DNA of 64,000 bases from Blastocatellia bacterium (GTDB lineage: Bacteria > Acidobacteriota > Blastocatellia > HR10), in assembly GCA_025055075.1 (NCBI GenBank), contig JANWYV010000034.1, positions 1 to 64,000 of the forward strand, written 5' to 3'. Position 1 is the stretch's first letter, and the number at the start of each line of letters is the position of its first letter. A program made the position numbers and the translations under genes. Positions 1-8,900 of the stretch are shown piece by piece. The notes below the pieces were generated by a model, which worked only from the letters and a program-made list of their open reading frames with translations, was not told the origin of the DNA and did not search any database.

Positions 1-1
1 C

Positions 2-184
2 GAAGTGTGGGGCTCGCAATATCTGCTCGGCACGGCCATGGCGGCCGTCGGCTTGGGGACCAACTTCTCGGTGTTCAAGAGCGTCGGCTTGAAACCCTTC
101 GCCGTCGGATTTGTGGGCGCCTTGTTGGTCGGGGTCGTTGGGCTTGGGCTGGCCTTGACGTTGGGACCATACGTTCACCTGTGA
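2..184 (+). CDS. C-terminal end of YeiH/UPF0324-type putative sulfate exporter (partial)
   Basis: Sixty codons open from the window edge and stop with TGA at 182-184; the N-terminus lies outside. The visible residues include GTAMAAVGLGTNFSVFKS, then GLKPF and a hydrophobic final helix, which is the pattern of the last two transmembrane segments of the YeiH (UPF0324, Cons_hypoth698) family of ten-helix inner-membrane proteins. The family is annotated as putative sulfate exporters, but the substrate is poorly established. The assignment rests on a short C-terminal stretch and is therefore moderate. Confidence 0.6.
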   Translation, partial: EVWGSQYLLGTAMAAVGLGTNFSVFKSVGLKPFAVGFVGALLVGVVGLGLALTLGPYVHL

Positions 185-913
185 TCTCGTCCTTGCTGCG
201 AGCAACGCTTGGACCGTGATGGGGAAAAGGGTCCCCAAAGAAAAAGGAGAAGAGAGCCATTGCTCCGTCGGAGGCGAGGTGAAGTTGAACCGGCGCGAGT
301 TATTTGTCGGTGGTGTTCTCTGAAAAGGGCTGCGTCGGGGGCGGGAATTGCTCGCTGCGAGATTTCGACGGCTGTAGTCGGTGGAGGCGACGAGGGGAAG
401 GTTCCCGAACGACTCTCTTCCGGAGGTGTCCCTGTCATCGACGGCCTCTGGCCAGCGATCGGACTCGCGGATGCTTGGCGGCTAGGCAGGCAATTCCTCT
501 TCGTCTTTCACGAATTCATTTGGCCAAGATTTCGGGTATTGCGGTTTTTTCCCTTGACAGCGAAAAAAATAGGCTATACTCTGACTCCGCTACGTGGTGG
601 TGATTCTACGAGAAGAAGGGAGAAGGGCGAGGTCATCGAGCGAGAACTTCTCATAGCGTGAATCCAGGGGATTGTCGTGATGCAACCCCGCAGCTTCACA
701 GCGACGAGGCAGAGTACCCCTTCGGTCATTTGTGGACAGCAACGGGGGATACCTCGACCGGCGAGGGGAATCCAACATTGGAGATTTTGACCTTGCGGCT
801 CCTGTCTCTCCTGGCGGGGACGTGCGTCGGTCTAGCGTTCTGCGCGTCCGGCAAGAAGTCGTCCATGTCGGGCTATTTCATGAAGGTGTAACAAGACTCG
901 GAAAGGAGGGCCT
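185..913. other. 729-base gap: no convincing gene; promoter and long leader of the CSLREA protein gene
   Basis: Short open frames here (for example 209-661 on plus) are arginine- and serine-rich, lack a good ribosome site and resemble no family, so I do not call them. The only clear signal is a promoter-like sequence at 554-580. If it is used, the gene at 914 has a leader of about 325 bases. I looked for common riboswitch cores (GEMM, TPP, cobalamin, SAM) and found none I could recognise. Confidence 0.5.
554..580 (+). promoter_or_regulatory. Sigma70-type promoter, long leader to the CSLREA gene
   Basis: TTGACA at 554-559 and TATACT at 575-580 both match consensus closely. The 15-base spacer is short; reading the -10 as TACTCT (577-582) gives 17. 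An A-rich tract lies in the spacer. Confidence 0.55.
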
Positions 914-3532
914 ATGAGCAAGGGACCAGATTCGACACGTAGAGCGCGAATCCTCATCGAGCGAGGACAGAAGCGCACGCTATCTCGAACCTTGTGGAAG
1001 AGCTTGATGCGGCGACGTCGGGCTGCGATGGTGCTGCTGCTCGCGGGGCTGTTGACGGTTGCTCCGCTGCCCTGGCCGGTCACCCCGGTGATGGGGGCGA
1101 CGTTCACCGTCACCTCGACAGCAGACAATCTTACTAATGGCGACGGGCAGTGCACACTGCGCGAAGCGATTCGAGCGGCAAACAACTCGGCGAGCAATGA
1201 CTGCGGCGCAGCGAGTCCGGCCAGCGACGTGATCGTGCTGCAATCAGGCGCGACCTACACGCTGAGTCTTGATCCCACAGCGGGAAATGAAGATGCTGCT
1301 CTGGAGGATGACCTGGATATTCTTGCTGCTGGGACGCTGACAATTCAGGGCAACGGGGCAACGATCGAGCGAGTTGGTCCATGCATTCTCAACGGCACAA
1401 TCACTGCGGGAGAATTCCGCATCTTTCATGTCGTCGCATCTGCAGCCAATCTCACGCTGCAAAACGTGACGGTGCGAAATGGCTGCACCGATGGTTCGAC
1501 TAACGGCGGTGGCGTCCTCAACAGCGGCACGCTGACGGTGATCGGTAGCACGATCCGGAATAGTCGCGCGAACGTGGACGGTGGTGGCCTTTTCAACACT
1601 GGCACGTTGACGGTGATCGACAGCACGATCTCGAACAATCTCGTGAACGATGACGGCGGCGGCATCTATAACGGCGGCGTGCTGACGGTGACCAATAGCG
1701 CGATCTCGAATAATACCGCAGCGGTCTGGGGCGGTGGTATCTTGAACGCCTCCGTCACGATGACGGTGACCAGCAGCACGTTCTCGAACAATAGAGCGGA
1801 TCAAATGGGTGGCGGCATCTTCAACACTGCGGGTAGTGTGGCGACGATGACCAATAGCACGGTCTCGGGGAATAGCGCGGGCGACGACGGCGGGGGCATC
1901 CAGAATTACGGCACGCTGACGATGACCAACAGCACGATCTCGGGCAATCGTACAGACGGTGGTGGAGGGGATGATGGCGGGGGCATTCACAATGCCGGTG
2001 GAACGTTGAACGCGAGCTTCATCACTGTCGCTAACAATACTGCCAACCCTTCTGGTCAAGGCGGAGGGATATTCCAAGCTGGTGGCACGGTCAATATCAA
2101 GAACTCGATTGTGGGTGACAACACCGCCGCAACTGGGGCGAATTGCCAAGGCACCGTGGTGACCAGTGGTACGAACTATGCGACTGATGCAAGCTGCACG
2201 GGATTCACGCAGGTGCCTTCGACGGGAGCGGGAGGATTGAATCTGGGTCCGTTGCAGGTCAATCCACCTGGCACGACGGCGACGCACGCGCTTCAGGTTG
2301 GGAGCGCAGCTATTAACGCAGTCACTGATTGCACCGATCTCTCGAACAACCCAGTCACGGCGGATCAGCGAGGCGTCTCGCGCCCACAGCCGTCTGGCGG
2401 TCAATGCGATGCTGGGGCTTATGAGGCTCCTCCGATTTTCAGTCTCACCGTGGATGGGGCGGGGACAGGCAGTGGTACAGTGACGGCCTCGGGGATCAGT
2501 TGCAACATCAGTTCGGGCAGCGCTTCGGGTGACTGCACTGAGGATTACGCTCAAGGCACGACGGTGACCTTGTCGGCTTCGGCCGGAGCTAATTCGGTGT
2601 TTGCGGGATGGTCAGGGGACCCGGATTGCACTGACGGGCAAGTCACGATGAATGCGAACAAGACCTGTACGGCGACGTTCAACGTGGTGCAGCGGACGTT
2701 GACGATCGGCGGGGCGGGTACGGGCAGCGGTACAGTGACGGCCTCGGGGATCAGTTGCAGCATCAGTTCGGGCAGCGCTTCGGGTGACTGCACTGAGCCG
2801 TACGCTGACGGGACGATTGTGAACCTGACGGCTATGGCAAACCCGGGGTCGACCTTCGCTGGCTGGACAGGAGATCCCGATTGCTTCGATGGTCAACTCA
2901 CTATGAACGCAAATAAGGCGTGCGTGGCGACGTTCAATCTGCAGCAGGGCACGATCATTATCACTAAGGCCACAATCGGCGGAGACGGCACGTTCAACTT
3001 CACGGGTTCGGGCTCCATTGGCTCGTTCGCCATTACGACCAGCGGCGGCAGCGGCACCCAGTCGTTCACGCTCGCGCCAGGGACTTACACGGTGACGGAG
3101 GCGACGCCGCCGACGGGATGGAGCTTCACGAATTTGGCGTGCACCGATCCGACCAGCAATACGACAGTGAATCTCAACAACCGGCAGGCGCAGATCAATC
3201 TGGCGGCGAATGAGACGGTGACCTGCACGTTCACGAACACGCGGCAGGGGGTCAGTCTGTTCGTCCTGCAGCAAGGAAACAACTGTCTGGCGCTCGATTT
3301 GCTGAACAGGCAGTACACGCTCAGGACGGCTTCGGGCACCTTCAGTGGGGCGATCGAGTTCACGCGGACCAGCACGACGATTCGCTTCCGCAGCGCGCGA
3401 GGGGTCAGCCCGACCATCGTGGGGACGATCGATCTGCGGCGACGGACGGGCAATGTGATTGCAGCGTTCAGCCTATCTCAGCGATTGACGATCGTTGATT
3501 CGAACATAGATGACAACGGGCCGTGTCCGTAG
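914..3532 (+). CDS. CSLREA-domain beta-helix surface protein with InlB-type repeats
   Basis: 872 residues, preceded by AGGAGG seven bases upstream of ATG. A basic N-terminal stretch of about 37 residues leads into a hydrophobic signal or anchor (about 38-60). The CSLREA motif follows at 80-85 (CTLREA). Residues about 170-390 are Gly/Asn/Thr-rich repeats of the form SxISNNxxxxxGGGI, predicted to form a right-handed parallel beta-helix as in polymorphic outer-membrane proteins. Two InlB-B-like repeats ([10 protein letters not shown] and [10 protein letters not shown]) come next, then a prealbumin-like domain with the [13 protein letters not shown] pattern. The role is probably an exported or cell-surface adhesin-like protein; no enzyme motif is visible. 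The two InlB-type repeats share an almost identical 69-base stretch. A hairpin follows the stop. Confidence 0.8.
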   Translation: MSKGPDSTRRARILIERGQKRTLSRTLWKSLMRRRRAAMVLLLAGLLTVAPLPWPVTPVMGATFTVTSTADNLTNGDGQCTLREAIRAANNSASNDCGAASPASDVIVLQSGATYTLSLDPTAGNEDAALEDDLDILAAGTLTIQGNGATIERVGPCILNGTITAGEFRIFHVVASAANLTLQNVTVRNGCTDGSTNGGGVLNSGTLTVIGSTIRNSRANVDGGGLFNTGTLTVIDSTISNNLVNDDGGGIYNGGVLTVTNSAISNNTAAVWGGGILNASVTMTVTSSTFSNNRADQMGGGIFNTAGSVATMTNSTVSGNSAGDDGGGIQNYGTLTMTNSTISGNRTDGGGGDDGGGIHNAGGTLNASFITVANNTANPSGQGGGIFQAGGTVNIKNSIVGDNTAATGANCQGTVVTSGTNYATDASCTGFTQVPSTGAGGLNLGPLQVNPPGTTATHALQVGSAAINAVTDCTDLSNNPVTADQRGVSRPQPSGGQCDAGAYEAPPIFSLTVDGAGTGSGTVTASGISCNISSGSASGDCTEDYAQGTTVTLSASAGANSVFAGWSGDPDCTDGQVTMNANKTCTATFNVVQRTLTIGGAGTGSGTVTASGISCSISSGSASGDCTEPYADGTIVNLTAMANPGSTFAGWTGDPDCFDGQLTMNANKACVATFNLQQGTIIITKATIGGDGTFNFTGSGSIGSFAITTSGGSGTQSFTLAPGTYTVTEATPPTGWSFTNLACTDPTSNTTVNLNNRQAQINLAANETVTCTFTNTRQGVSLFVLQQGNNCLALDLLNRQYTLRTASGTFSGAIEFTRTSTTIRFRSARGVSPTIVGTIDLRRRTGNVIAAFSLSQRLTIVDSNIDDNGPCP
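2474..2542 (+). repeat. 69-base intragenic direct repeat, copy 1
   Basis: Bases 2474-2542 and 2729-2797 differ by a single base (aac versus agc codon). They encode the [20 protein letters not shown] segment of successive InlB-like repeats. Identity well above that of the flanking repeat sequence points to recent duplication or gene conversion. Confidence 0.85.
2729..2797 (+). repeat. 69-base intragenic direct repeat, copy 2
   Basis: Second copy of the repeat at 2474-2542, 255 bases downstream, so the repeat period is 85 codons and the reading frame is kept. Confidence 0.85.
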
Positions 3533-3587
3533 GCGGCCTGTGCGGGGTCGCGCGGTCGTATGAAGCCGGGCGCGGCGTGAGGTCCTA

Positions 3588-3629
3588 GAGGCCGAGCGGG
3601 CGGTCACCCCAGGCCATCCGCTCGGCCTC
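3588..3629 (+). terminator. Terminator-like hairpin after the CSLREA gene
   Basis: GAGGCCGAGCGG (3588-3599) is perfectly complementary to CCGCTCGGCCTC (3618-3629), a 12-bp stem with an 18-base loop. The T-run after it is weak (ttcctg), so termination is inferred from stem strength and position. Confidence 0.6.
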
Positions 3630-3859
3630 TTCCTGAATGCATTTCTGCTGATCCGCACTCGTTCCCATTGCGGCTTCACCTTTACCCCGAACGTTCTCCC
3701 ACTCCTTCTACGGCCAGTAGGACAAGGGAAAGCTGTTCAAGCGCTATCGCGTGGACGCATCGTACCACGCATCGGTGGCTCGATGAGGGCGCGCTGCTTC
3801 GGGGAACGCGAAATCGTGGCCCGTGCGGAGGATCTGCCTGAAGGCCGACGGCAGAAACT

Positions 3860-3891
3860 CCCCGGCGCGAGCCTTTTCGCTCGCACCGGGG
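3860..3891 (-). terminator. Terminator-like hairpin after the FG-GAP remnant
   Basis: CCCCGGCGCGAG (3860-3871) pairs with CTCGCACCGGGG (3880-3891) with one mismatch and an 8-base loop. On the minus strand the stem is followed by AGTTTCT. It sits 12 bases beyond the stop of the fragment at 3904, as expected for that gene's original terminator. Confidence 0.6.
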
Positions 3892-3903
3892 AATCTGAGG
3901 GAC

Positions 3904-4134
3904 TCATCGTTTGAGGACGAAACTGCCGTCGCTGGTTCCAAGCAACGTCAACAGTTGCCCAAACGGCGATCCGACAATCGCGATGTCCACCCGCCCGTCA
4001 TTGTCGAAGTCTCCCGTGGTGAGGGAGGTCGGAGTGTTCAGGATTCGAATCCGCGACACGCGCGCCGACGATGGGGAACCAACCGGGACGATCGAGACGT
4101 CGTTGCCCGTGAAGTTCACCGTGGCGACGCTCAA
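3904..4134 (-). pseudogene. Remnant of an FG-GAP/VCBS-repeat protein (C-terminal fragment)
   Basis: About 76 residues containing TTGDFDNDGRVDIAI, the calcium-binding FG-GAP/VCBS signature (DxDxDGxxD type), followed by a natural C-terminus. Full FG-GAP proteins have several such repeats and a signal peptide; here the frame opens only at a TTG, and a TAG lies in frame a few codons upstream (near 4157). The 3' end and terminator look intact while the 5' part is gone, replaced 65 bases upstream by the end of the diiron-protein gene. Expression as a small protein cannot be excluded. Confidence 0.6.
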
Positions 4135-4199
4135 CGTTCCAGGCGTGAATTCGTGATCCGAATCCTACCAAGAGAAGCGTGAGCGAACCTTCAGCTCGC

Positions 4200-5471
4200 T
4201 CATGTGATCCAGAGGGGGGACGGCTCCCCAGTCCCTCGCGCCCAGTGTGCCTTCAACTGTTCGACGTATCGGCGAAAGTCCTCGCTCGCGAGATAGGGTT
4301 CGGGCAAGACGCGGGCCAGATAAGCGAGATATTGCTCCGGAGGAATCGGGCGTCCACCTTCGGTGAGCAGATGCCCACGCAGGTCATACGGTTGAAAAAC
4401 GTATTCCTCGAGCCCGCGTCTGCGGAAGAACCGGCGATCGGGGAGAAGGAGCAGGTCTTCGGGGCGGATGCCCTGGCGAGATTCCCCTGAACTCAGCACC
4501 TCGCGGATGAGGCGTCGAGCCTCATCTGGAGGCATATTGGGATGACGTACACGCACGATGGCGATATTGACCCCTTCGATGATCCCTTCGACTTCTGCGA
4601 TGTATTCGGCCTGCGCTTGACCGTTGGTCTTCGGTTTGAAGCCGAAGGCGACGGCCGTCTCACCCGTCCGTTCATTGCCGAACATCTCCAGGCCGCGCGG
4701 ATACCACTTGTTAATCGCCCGCTGGATATCCTCCAGGCTGTAAGCGCCTTCTCCGCGGGTAGCGGCGACGGCTAAATCCTTCAGAGCGCGGCGGCCGAAG
4801 CCCATATGGAATCCTTCTTCACCGAGCATCGGTCCCATGCTTCGCGCCATGGGGGCATAGCTGAAAATCTGCATCATGTCGAGCTGGTACTTCCCGACCA
4901 AGTCAATAATGGCCGTGTAGACGGCATTGTCCAGGAAATCGCGGAACTCGATATTGAAAGCATCGAGCACATGCGTTCCCGTTCGCATCGCGAGCAGTTC
5001 CTCGATCGTCTCAGCAGCGACGTCTCCGTGTCCCGGTCGCTTCCACGTTGGATCGTGATCGAGGACCCAGAACATCTGGTAGGCATGGCGCAATTCCTCG
5101 GCCATGATCCGAAGGATCTCAAAGCGCGCTTCATCATCGGGAGCCGTGTCCAGGCTCATGCGATGTTGCTCGATGGAGCCGAATTCAGTCGAACATTGCG
5201 CGCGGATGATGCGGCGGGCTGTGTAGAACATATTGCCGGCCATCTCAGCCGCTCGCTCGATCTTCGGCTGGCCGACGTATTTCCCGACCTCGATCACCTC
5301 GGTGCGCAGGTCTCCCACTTTGGCCACAAGTTGAAATCGCGGCAGGCCGGGAAAATATTTGTCCCAGTAGGCCAGTAGGATGTCGAGTTCGGGAAAATTC
5401 TTTCGCTGCCAGTCAAGGATCGCCTGATGGTACTTTGGGCTGATGGTCGCCACCGTATATCGGATCGCCAT
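4200..5471 (-). CDS. Ferritin-like diiron protein, BoxB/PaaA-like (putative CoA-ester epoxidase subunit)
   Basis: 423 residues. The helical core carries two EXXH motifs (E126-L-R-H129 and E219-G-F-H222) with further acidic residues near 96 and 175, the ligand set of a carboxylate-bridged diiron centre in a four-helix bundle. The EILRIMAEELRHAYQMFWVL segment resembles benzoyl-CoA 2,3-epoxidase BoxB and phenylacetyl-CoA epoxygenase PaaA (PF05138). The C-terminal extension after residue 300 fits BoxB length better than PaaA. A strong GGGGGAGGA ribosome site precedes ATG. No reductase (BoxA/PaaE), ligase or other ring-cleavage gene is nearby, so substrate and pathway are unproven. It may be a distinct diiron oxygenase within the family. 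Confidence 0.65.
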   Translation of the reverse strand: MAIRYTVATISPKYHQAILDWQRKNFPELDILLAYWDKYFPGLPRFQLVAKVGDLRTEVIEVGKYVGQPKIERAAEMAGNMFYTARRIIRAQCSTEFGSIEQHRMSLDTAPDDEARFEILRIMAEELRHAYQMFWVLDHDPTWKRPGHGDVAAETIEELLAMRTGTHVLDAFNIEFRDFLDNAVYTAIIDLVGKYQLDMMQIFSYAPMARSMGPMLGEEGFHMGFGRRALKDLAVAATRGEGAYSLEDIQRAINKWYPRGLEMFGNERTGETAVAFGFKPKTNGQAQAEYIAEVEGIIEGVNIAIVRVRHPNMPPDEARRLIREVLSSGESRQGIRPEDLLLLPDRRFFRRRGLEEYVFQPYDLRGHLLTEGGRPIPPEQYLAYLARVLPEPYLASEDFRRYVEQLKAHWARGTGEPSPLWIT

Positions 5472-5673
5472 AGGCTTCCTCCCCCTCCGATGCCTCTTGA
5501 AGGGAGGATTCTCTCATAAACGCCGGAGAAGCGCAACTCCTCGGGCATGCCTTGTTGAGACGTAAGCGGCGATGATGTCGGTGGTGTTGTTGGGCATCGC
5601 GCTGGGCCAAAATGCCACGAACAGCTTGATCCAAGGCCTGCTCGTGGGACTGTGAGAACTCATTAGAAGGCGG

Positions 5674-5731
5674 GGGAGGAATCGCGGAACGGTTCCTCCC
5701 TCTTTCCCTCAGCCGTCCCTCTTGGGCTGAG
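5674..5731. other. Two tandem hairpins in the divergent region
   Basis: Stem 1: GGGAGGAA (5674-5681) with TTCCTCCC (5693-5700), loop 11, followed on plus by tctttccctc. Stem 2: CTCAGCC (5708-5714) with GGCTGAG (5725-5731). No gene ends just upstream on either strand, so these may be leftovers of a lost gene or a regulatory structure. Confidence 0.5.
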
Positions 5732-5835
5732 ATTGTACGAAGCGCGACCTTCTTGGCGATTGGCACCGATTGAAGATCCCTGCGAGGCGATCGGAATTCG
5801 GCTCTCGTCTTCGCGCTGAGAGCCACAATTCTTCG

Positions 5836-5864
5836 TTGAAACTCGACAGCCTTTCGTATATAAT
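5836..5864 (+). promoter_or_regulatory. Promoter of the TonB-dependent receptor gene
   Basis: TTGAAA (5836-5841), 17-base spacer, perfect TATAAT (5859-5864). The ATG is at 5907, preceded by a GAGGAGGAG ribosome site. Confidence 0.75.
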
Positions 5865-5906
5865 CCTCACCGCATTGCCCGAATTTCGACGAGGAGGAGA
5901 ACGCCT

Positions 5907-8900
5907 ATGATTCGACGGCAATTCGCATGGAACGTGGTCGGGGGACTCCTGTTTCTGCTGTTACTGAGCGGTCGGGCGTGGGCGCAAGCGACGACCTCGC
6001 TTTCGGGGACGGTGACCGATCCAACGGGCGCGGTCGTCGTCGGTGCGACCGTGACGCTCACCAATGTGGCGACAGGAGCCTCTCGGACGACGACGACGAA
6101 CGAGCGGGGGTATTATGCCTTCCCGCAACTTCCCCCAGGCACGTACAATCTCCGAGTGGAGATGAGCGGCTTCAAGAGCATCGTCCGCTCGAATCTGCAA
6201 CTTCTGGTGAACATGCCCGTGGTGCTCGATGTGCAATTCACCGAAGTGGGAGAAGTCGTTGAGACTGTCGAGATCGTGGGCGAAGCGCTCATCAACAAGG
6301 CCGATGCCTCGATCGGCAATCCTTTCGGCGAAGTGCAGATCCGGCAACTGCCGCTTCTGGCGCGCAATGTGGTGGAGTTACTCAGTCTCCAACCGGGCGC
6401 TGTGTTCTTGCCGACGGGTGACATTCGCAGCGGAAGCATTAGCGGGAGCCGCAGCGATCAGCAGAATGTGACCTTGGACGGCGTGGATGTGAACGATCCG
6501 CAGTTCGGCTATGCCTATACCTCGGTCTTGCGCATGACGCTCGATTCCACACAGGAGTTTCGCGTGACGACGACGAACTACAATGCGAGCCAGGGGCGCT
6601 CCAGTTCCGCTCAAGTCAGCTTGGTGACGAAGCGCGGGACGAACGAGCTTCATGGCTCTCTCTATTGGTACCACCGGAACACGGCGACCTCGGCCAACGA
6701 GTTCTTCAACAAGCTCGCGCAGATCGAGTCGGGGCGACCTAATGAGCCGCCTGTTTTGAACTATCATATCTTTGGAGCATCGGCCGGTGGGCCGATCATC
6801 AAGGACCGGTGGTTCATCTTCGGCAACTACGAGGGACTGCGGGAGAAGCGTGAAGAGCCGATCTTGCGTTCGGTACCTTCGTTCTTGGTTCGTCACGGCT
6901 ACTTCCAATATCGGTGCGCGAACCCGGCCGAGTGTCCGGCGACGCGGATCACTGTGGCTGGGCGCACGTTCGACATCCCGGCTGGGATTCGCGTGTTGAC
7001 GCCTGCGGAAGCCGCTTCAATCGATCCTTTGGGGATCGGCGTGAATCCCGCGCTGATGCGGTATCTGCAGCAATTCCCCGAGCCCAACGATCCGGGGCGG
7101 GATGGCTTGAACATCATGGGCTTTCGCTTCGTGGCCCCGATCAAGAACGACTTCAACACGTACATCCTGCGCACCGATTTCAACATTGATCGGGCCGGTC
7201 GGCACACGCTCTTCTGGCGCGGAAATCTGCAGGACGACGTGATCAACTCCGAGCCGCAATATCCGGGACAGCCGCCGAACCAGAAGACGCTGGTGAACTC
7301 GAAAGGCTTCGCGCTCGGCTACGACGCGACACTGAAGCCGAACCTGGTGAACACGTTCCGCTATGGCTTGACACGCCTGGGTTCAACGACGGCAGGTTTG
7401 CAACAGCGCACGCAGGTGACCTTGCGTTTCCTCAACAACATTCCCGCTCCGACTAGCTCCTTCGGGCGCATCGCGAGCACGCATAACCTTGTGGACGACA
7501 TTTCCTGGATTCGGGGCGCGCATACGGTTCAGGCGGGGATCAACTTCCGGTTCACGCGCATCCCGCGCTTCACCAACGCGACGTCCTTCCATACGGTCGT
7601 CGGCAATGGTTCGTGGTTGCTTGGTGTTGGGCGCTATACGGCTCCGGGCCATCCGCGCTGCACGCAACCGGGATGCCGGACGTTACCTGCGGTCGCCAGT
7701 GGGTTCTATGCGGCGTGGGCTGATGGCTTCCCCATCTTGGTGTTGGGCACGATCACGCAGTTCACGGCGCGGTACAACTACGACAAACAGGGGAACGTGC
7801 TGCCTGAAGGCACGCTCATTCGTCGCCGTTATGCCACGAATGAGTACGAAGGATACGTGCAGGATCAATGGCGCGTGAGACCGAATCTCACGATCACGGC
7901 GGGCGTGCGGTATTACCTGTATTCGCCGCCGTGGGAGACCAATGGCGTGCAGGTCAGACCGACGCCGAGCTTCGGCGAATGGTTCGAGCTGCGACGGGCG
8001 GCGATGCTCAAGGGGATCCCCTCCTACGATCTCCCGCGCATCAGCTTCGACCTGGCGGGTCCGGCCAATAATAAGCCGGGCTTCTTTGCGAAGGATTTCA
8101 ACAACTGGTCGCCGCGCTTCTCCATTGCGTGGTCCCCGCGGAACTTCTTGCGGCCACTCTTTGGCGATGGGCGCACGGTCTTCCGCTTCGGTTATGGGCT
8201 TGTGTATGACCGCATCGGGCACGCGCTGGCGACGACCTTCGATGAGCAAGGGGCATTTGGCCTGACGACGAGCTTGACGAACGTCTGGGGCACGATCACT
8301 GAGGCGAATGCGCCGCGCTTCACGGGCGTCTTCGACGTCCCGCGCGTCGCGCGCGATGGATCGGAGTTCCAGCGACCGGCGCCTCCGGGTGGCTTCCCGC
8401 AGACTCCTCCGCATGGGCTCTTCGCCATCACCACGAGCATTGATGACACCGTGCGAACGCCGTACGCGCACATGTTCAACTTCTTCATCGGGCGCGAGCT
8501 GCCGAAGGATTTCAGCGTCGAAGTGGGCTATGTCGGACGTCGCGGGCGAAAGCTGCTGACCCGATACGACTTGGCGATGCCCATGAACTTGGTGGACCCG
8601 AAGTCCGGCATGGACTATTTCACGGCCGCCCAGATGCTCGTCCGGCTGATCGAAGCCAATACGCCTGTGAGCGCCGTGCCGAGGATCCCGTATTGGGAGA
8701 ATCTCTTCCCGACGGCTGGAGCGCGCGCGGGTGGCGGTTTGACGAGCACGCAGGCCATCTACCGGATCTTCCGAGAGAATGCGCCTGATTACCTAACAGC
8801 GCTTTACGAGCTCGATCTATTCTGCAATCCAGCGTGCTTTGGCGCGACGCGCGACAATCCGGCGGGCAAGCCCTTCGCCTTCTGGAACGACCAGTACTCC

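Larger units (their letters stand above)
3533..3903. other. 371-base gap with two convergent terminator-like hairpins
   Basis: No supportable gene. It holds the hairpin at 3588-3629, after the CSLREA gene, and the hairpin at 3860-3891, after the minus-strand FG-GAP fragment. The middle (3640-3855) has no open frame with family resemblance; I see nothing else in it. Confidence 0.6.
5472..5906. other. 435-base divergent intergenic region
   Basis: Lies between the minus-strand diiron gene and the plus-strand receptor gene. It holds tandem hairpins (5674-5731) and the receptor promoter (5836-5864). No coding frame here has family resemblance or a ribosome site. Confidence 0.55.

Noticed and set aside
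209-661. 150-codon ORF in the first gap
   Set aside because: Composition unlike the neighbours, no ribosome site, overlaps the promoter and matches no family.
185-913. Riboswitch in the leader of the CSLREA gene
   Set aside because: I could not match any conserved core of the common classes by eye.
1495-2050. CRISPR-like array suggested by regular repeats
   Set aside because: The repeats encode degenerate beta-helix turns in one open frame and vary in sequence and spacing.
1244-2554. 436-codon open frame on minus opposite the CSLREA gene
   Set aside because: Arg-rich, low-complexity translation mirroring the repeats of the real gene, with no ribosome site or family match.
3640-3855. Possible remnant of a transposase or other gene
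   Set aside because: Short stretches with stops; nothing I can assign.
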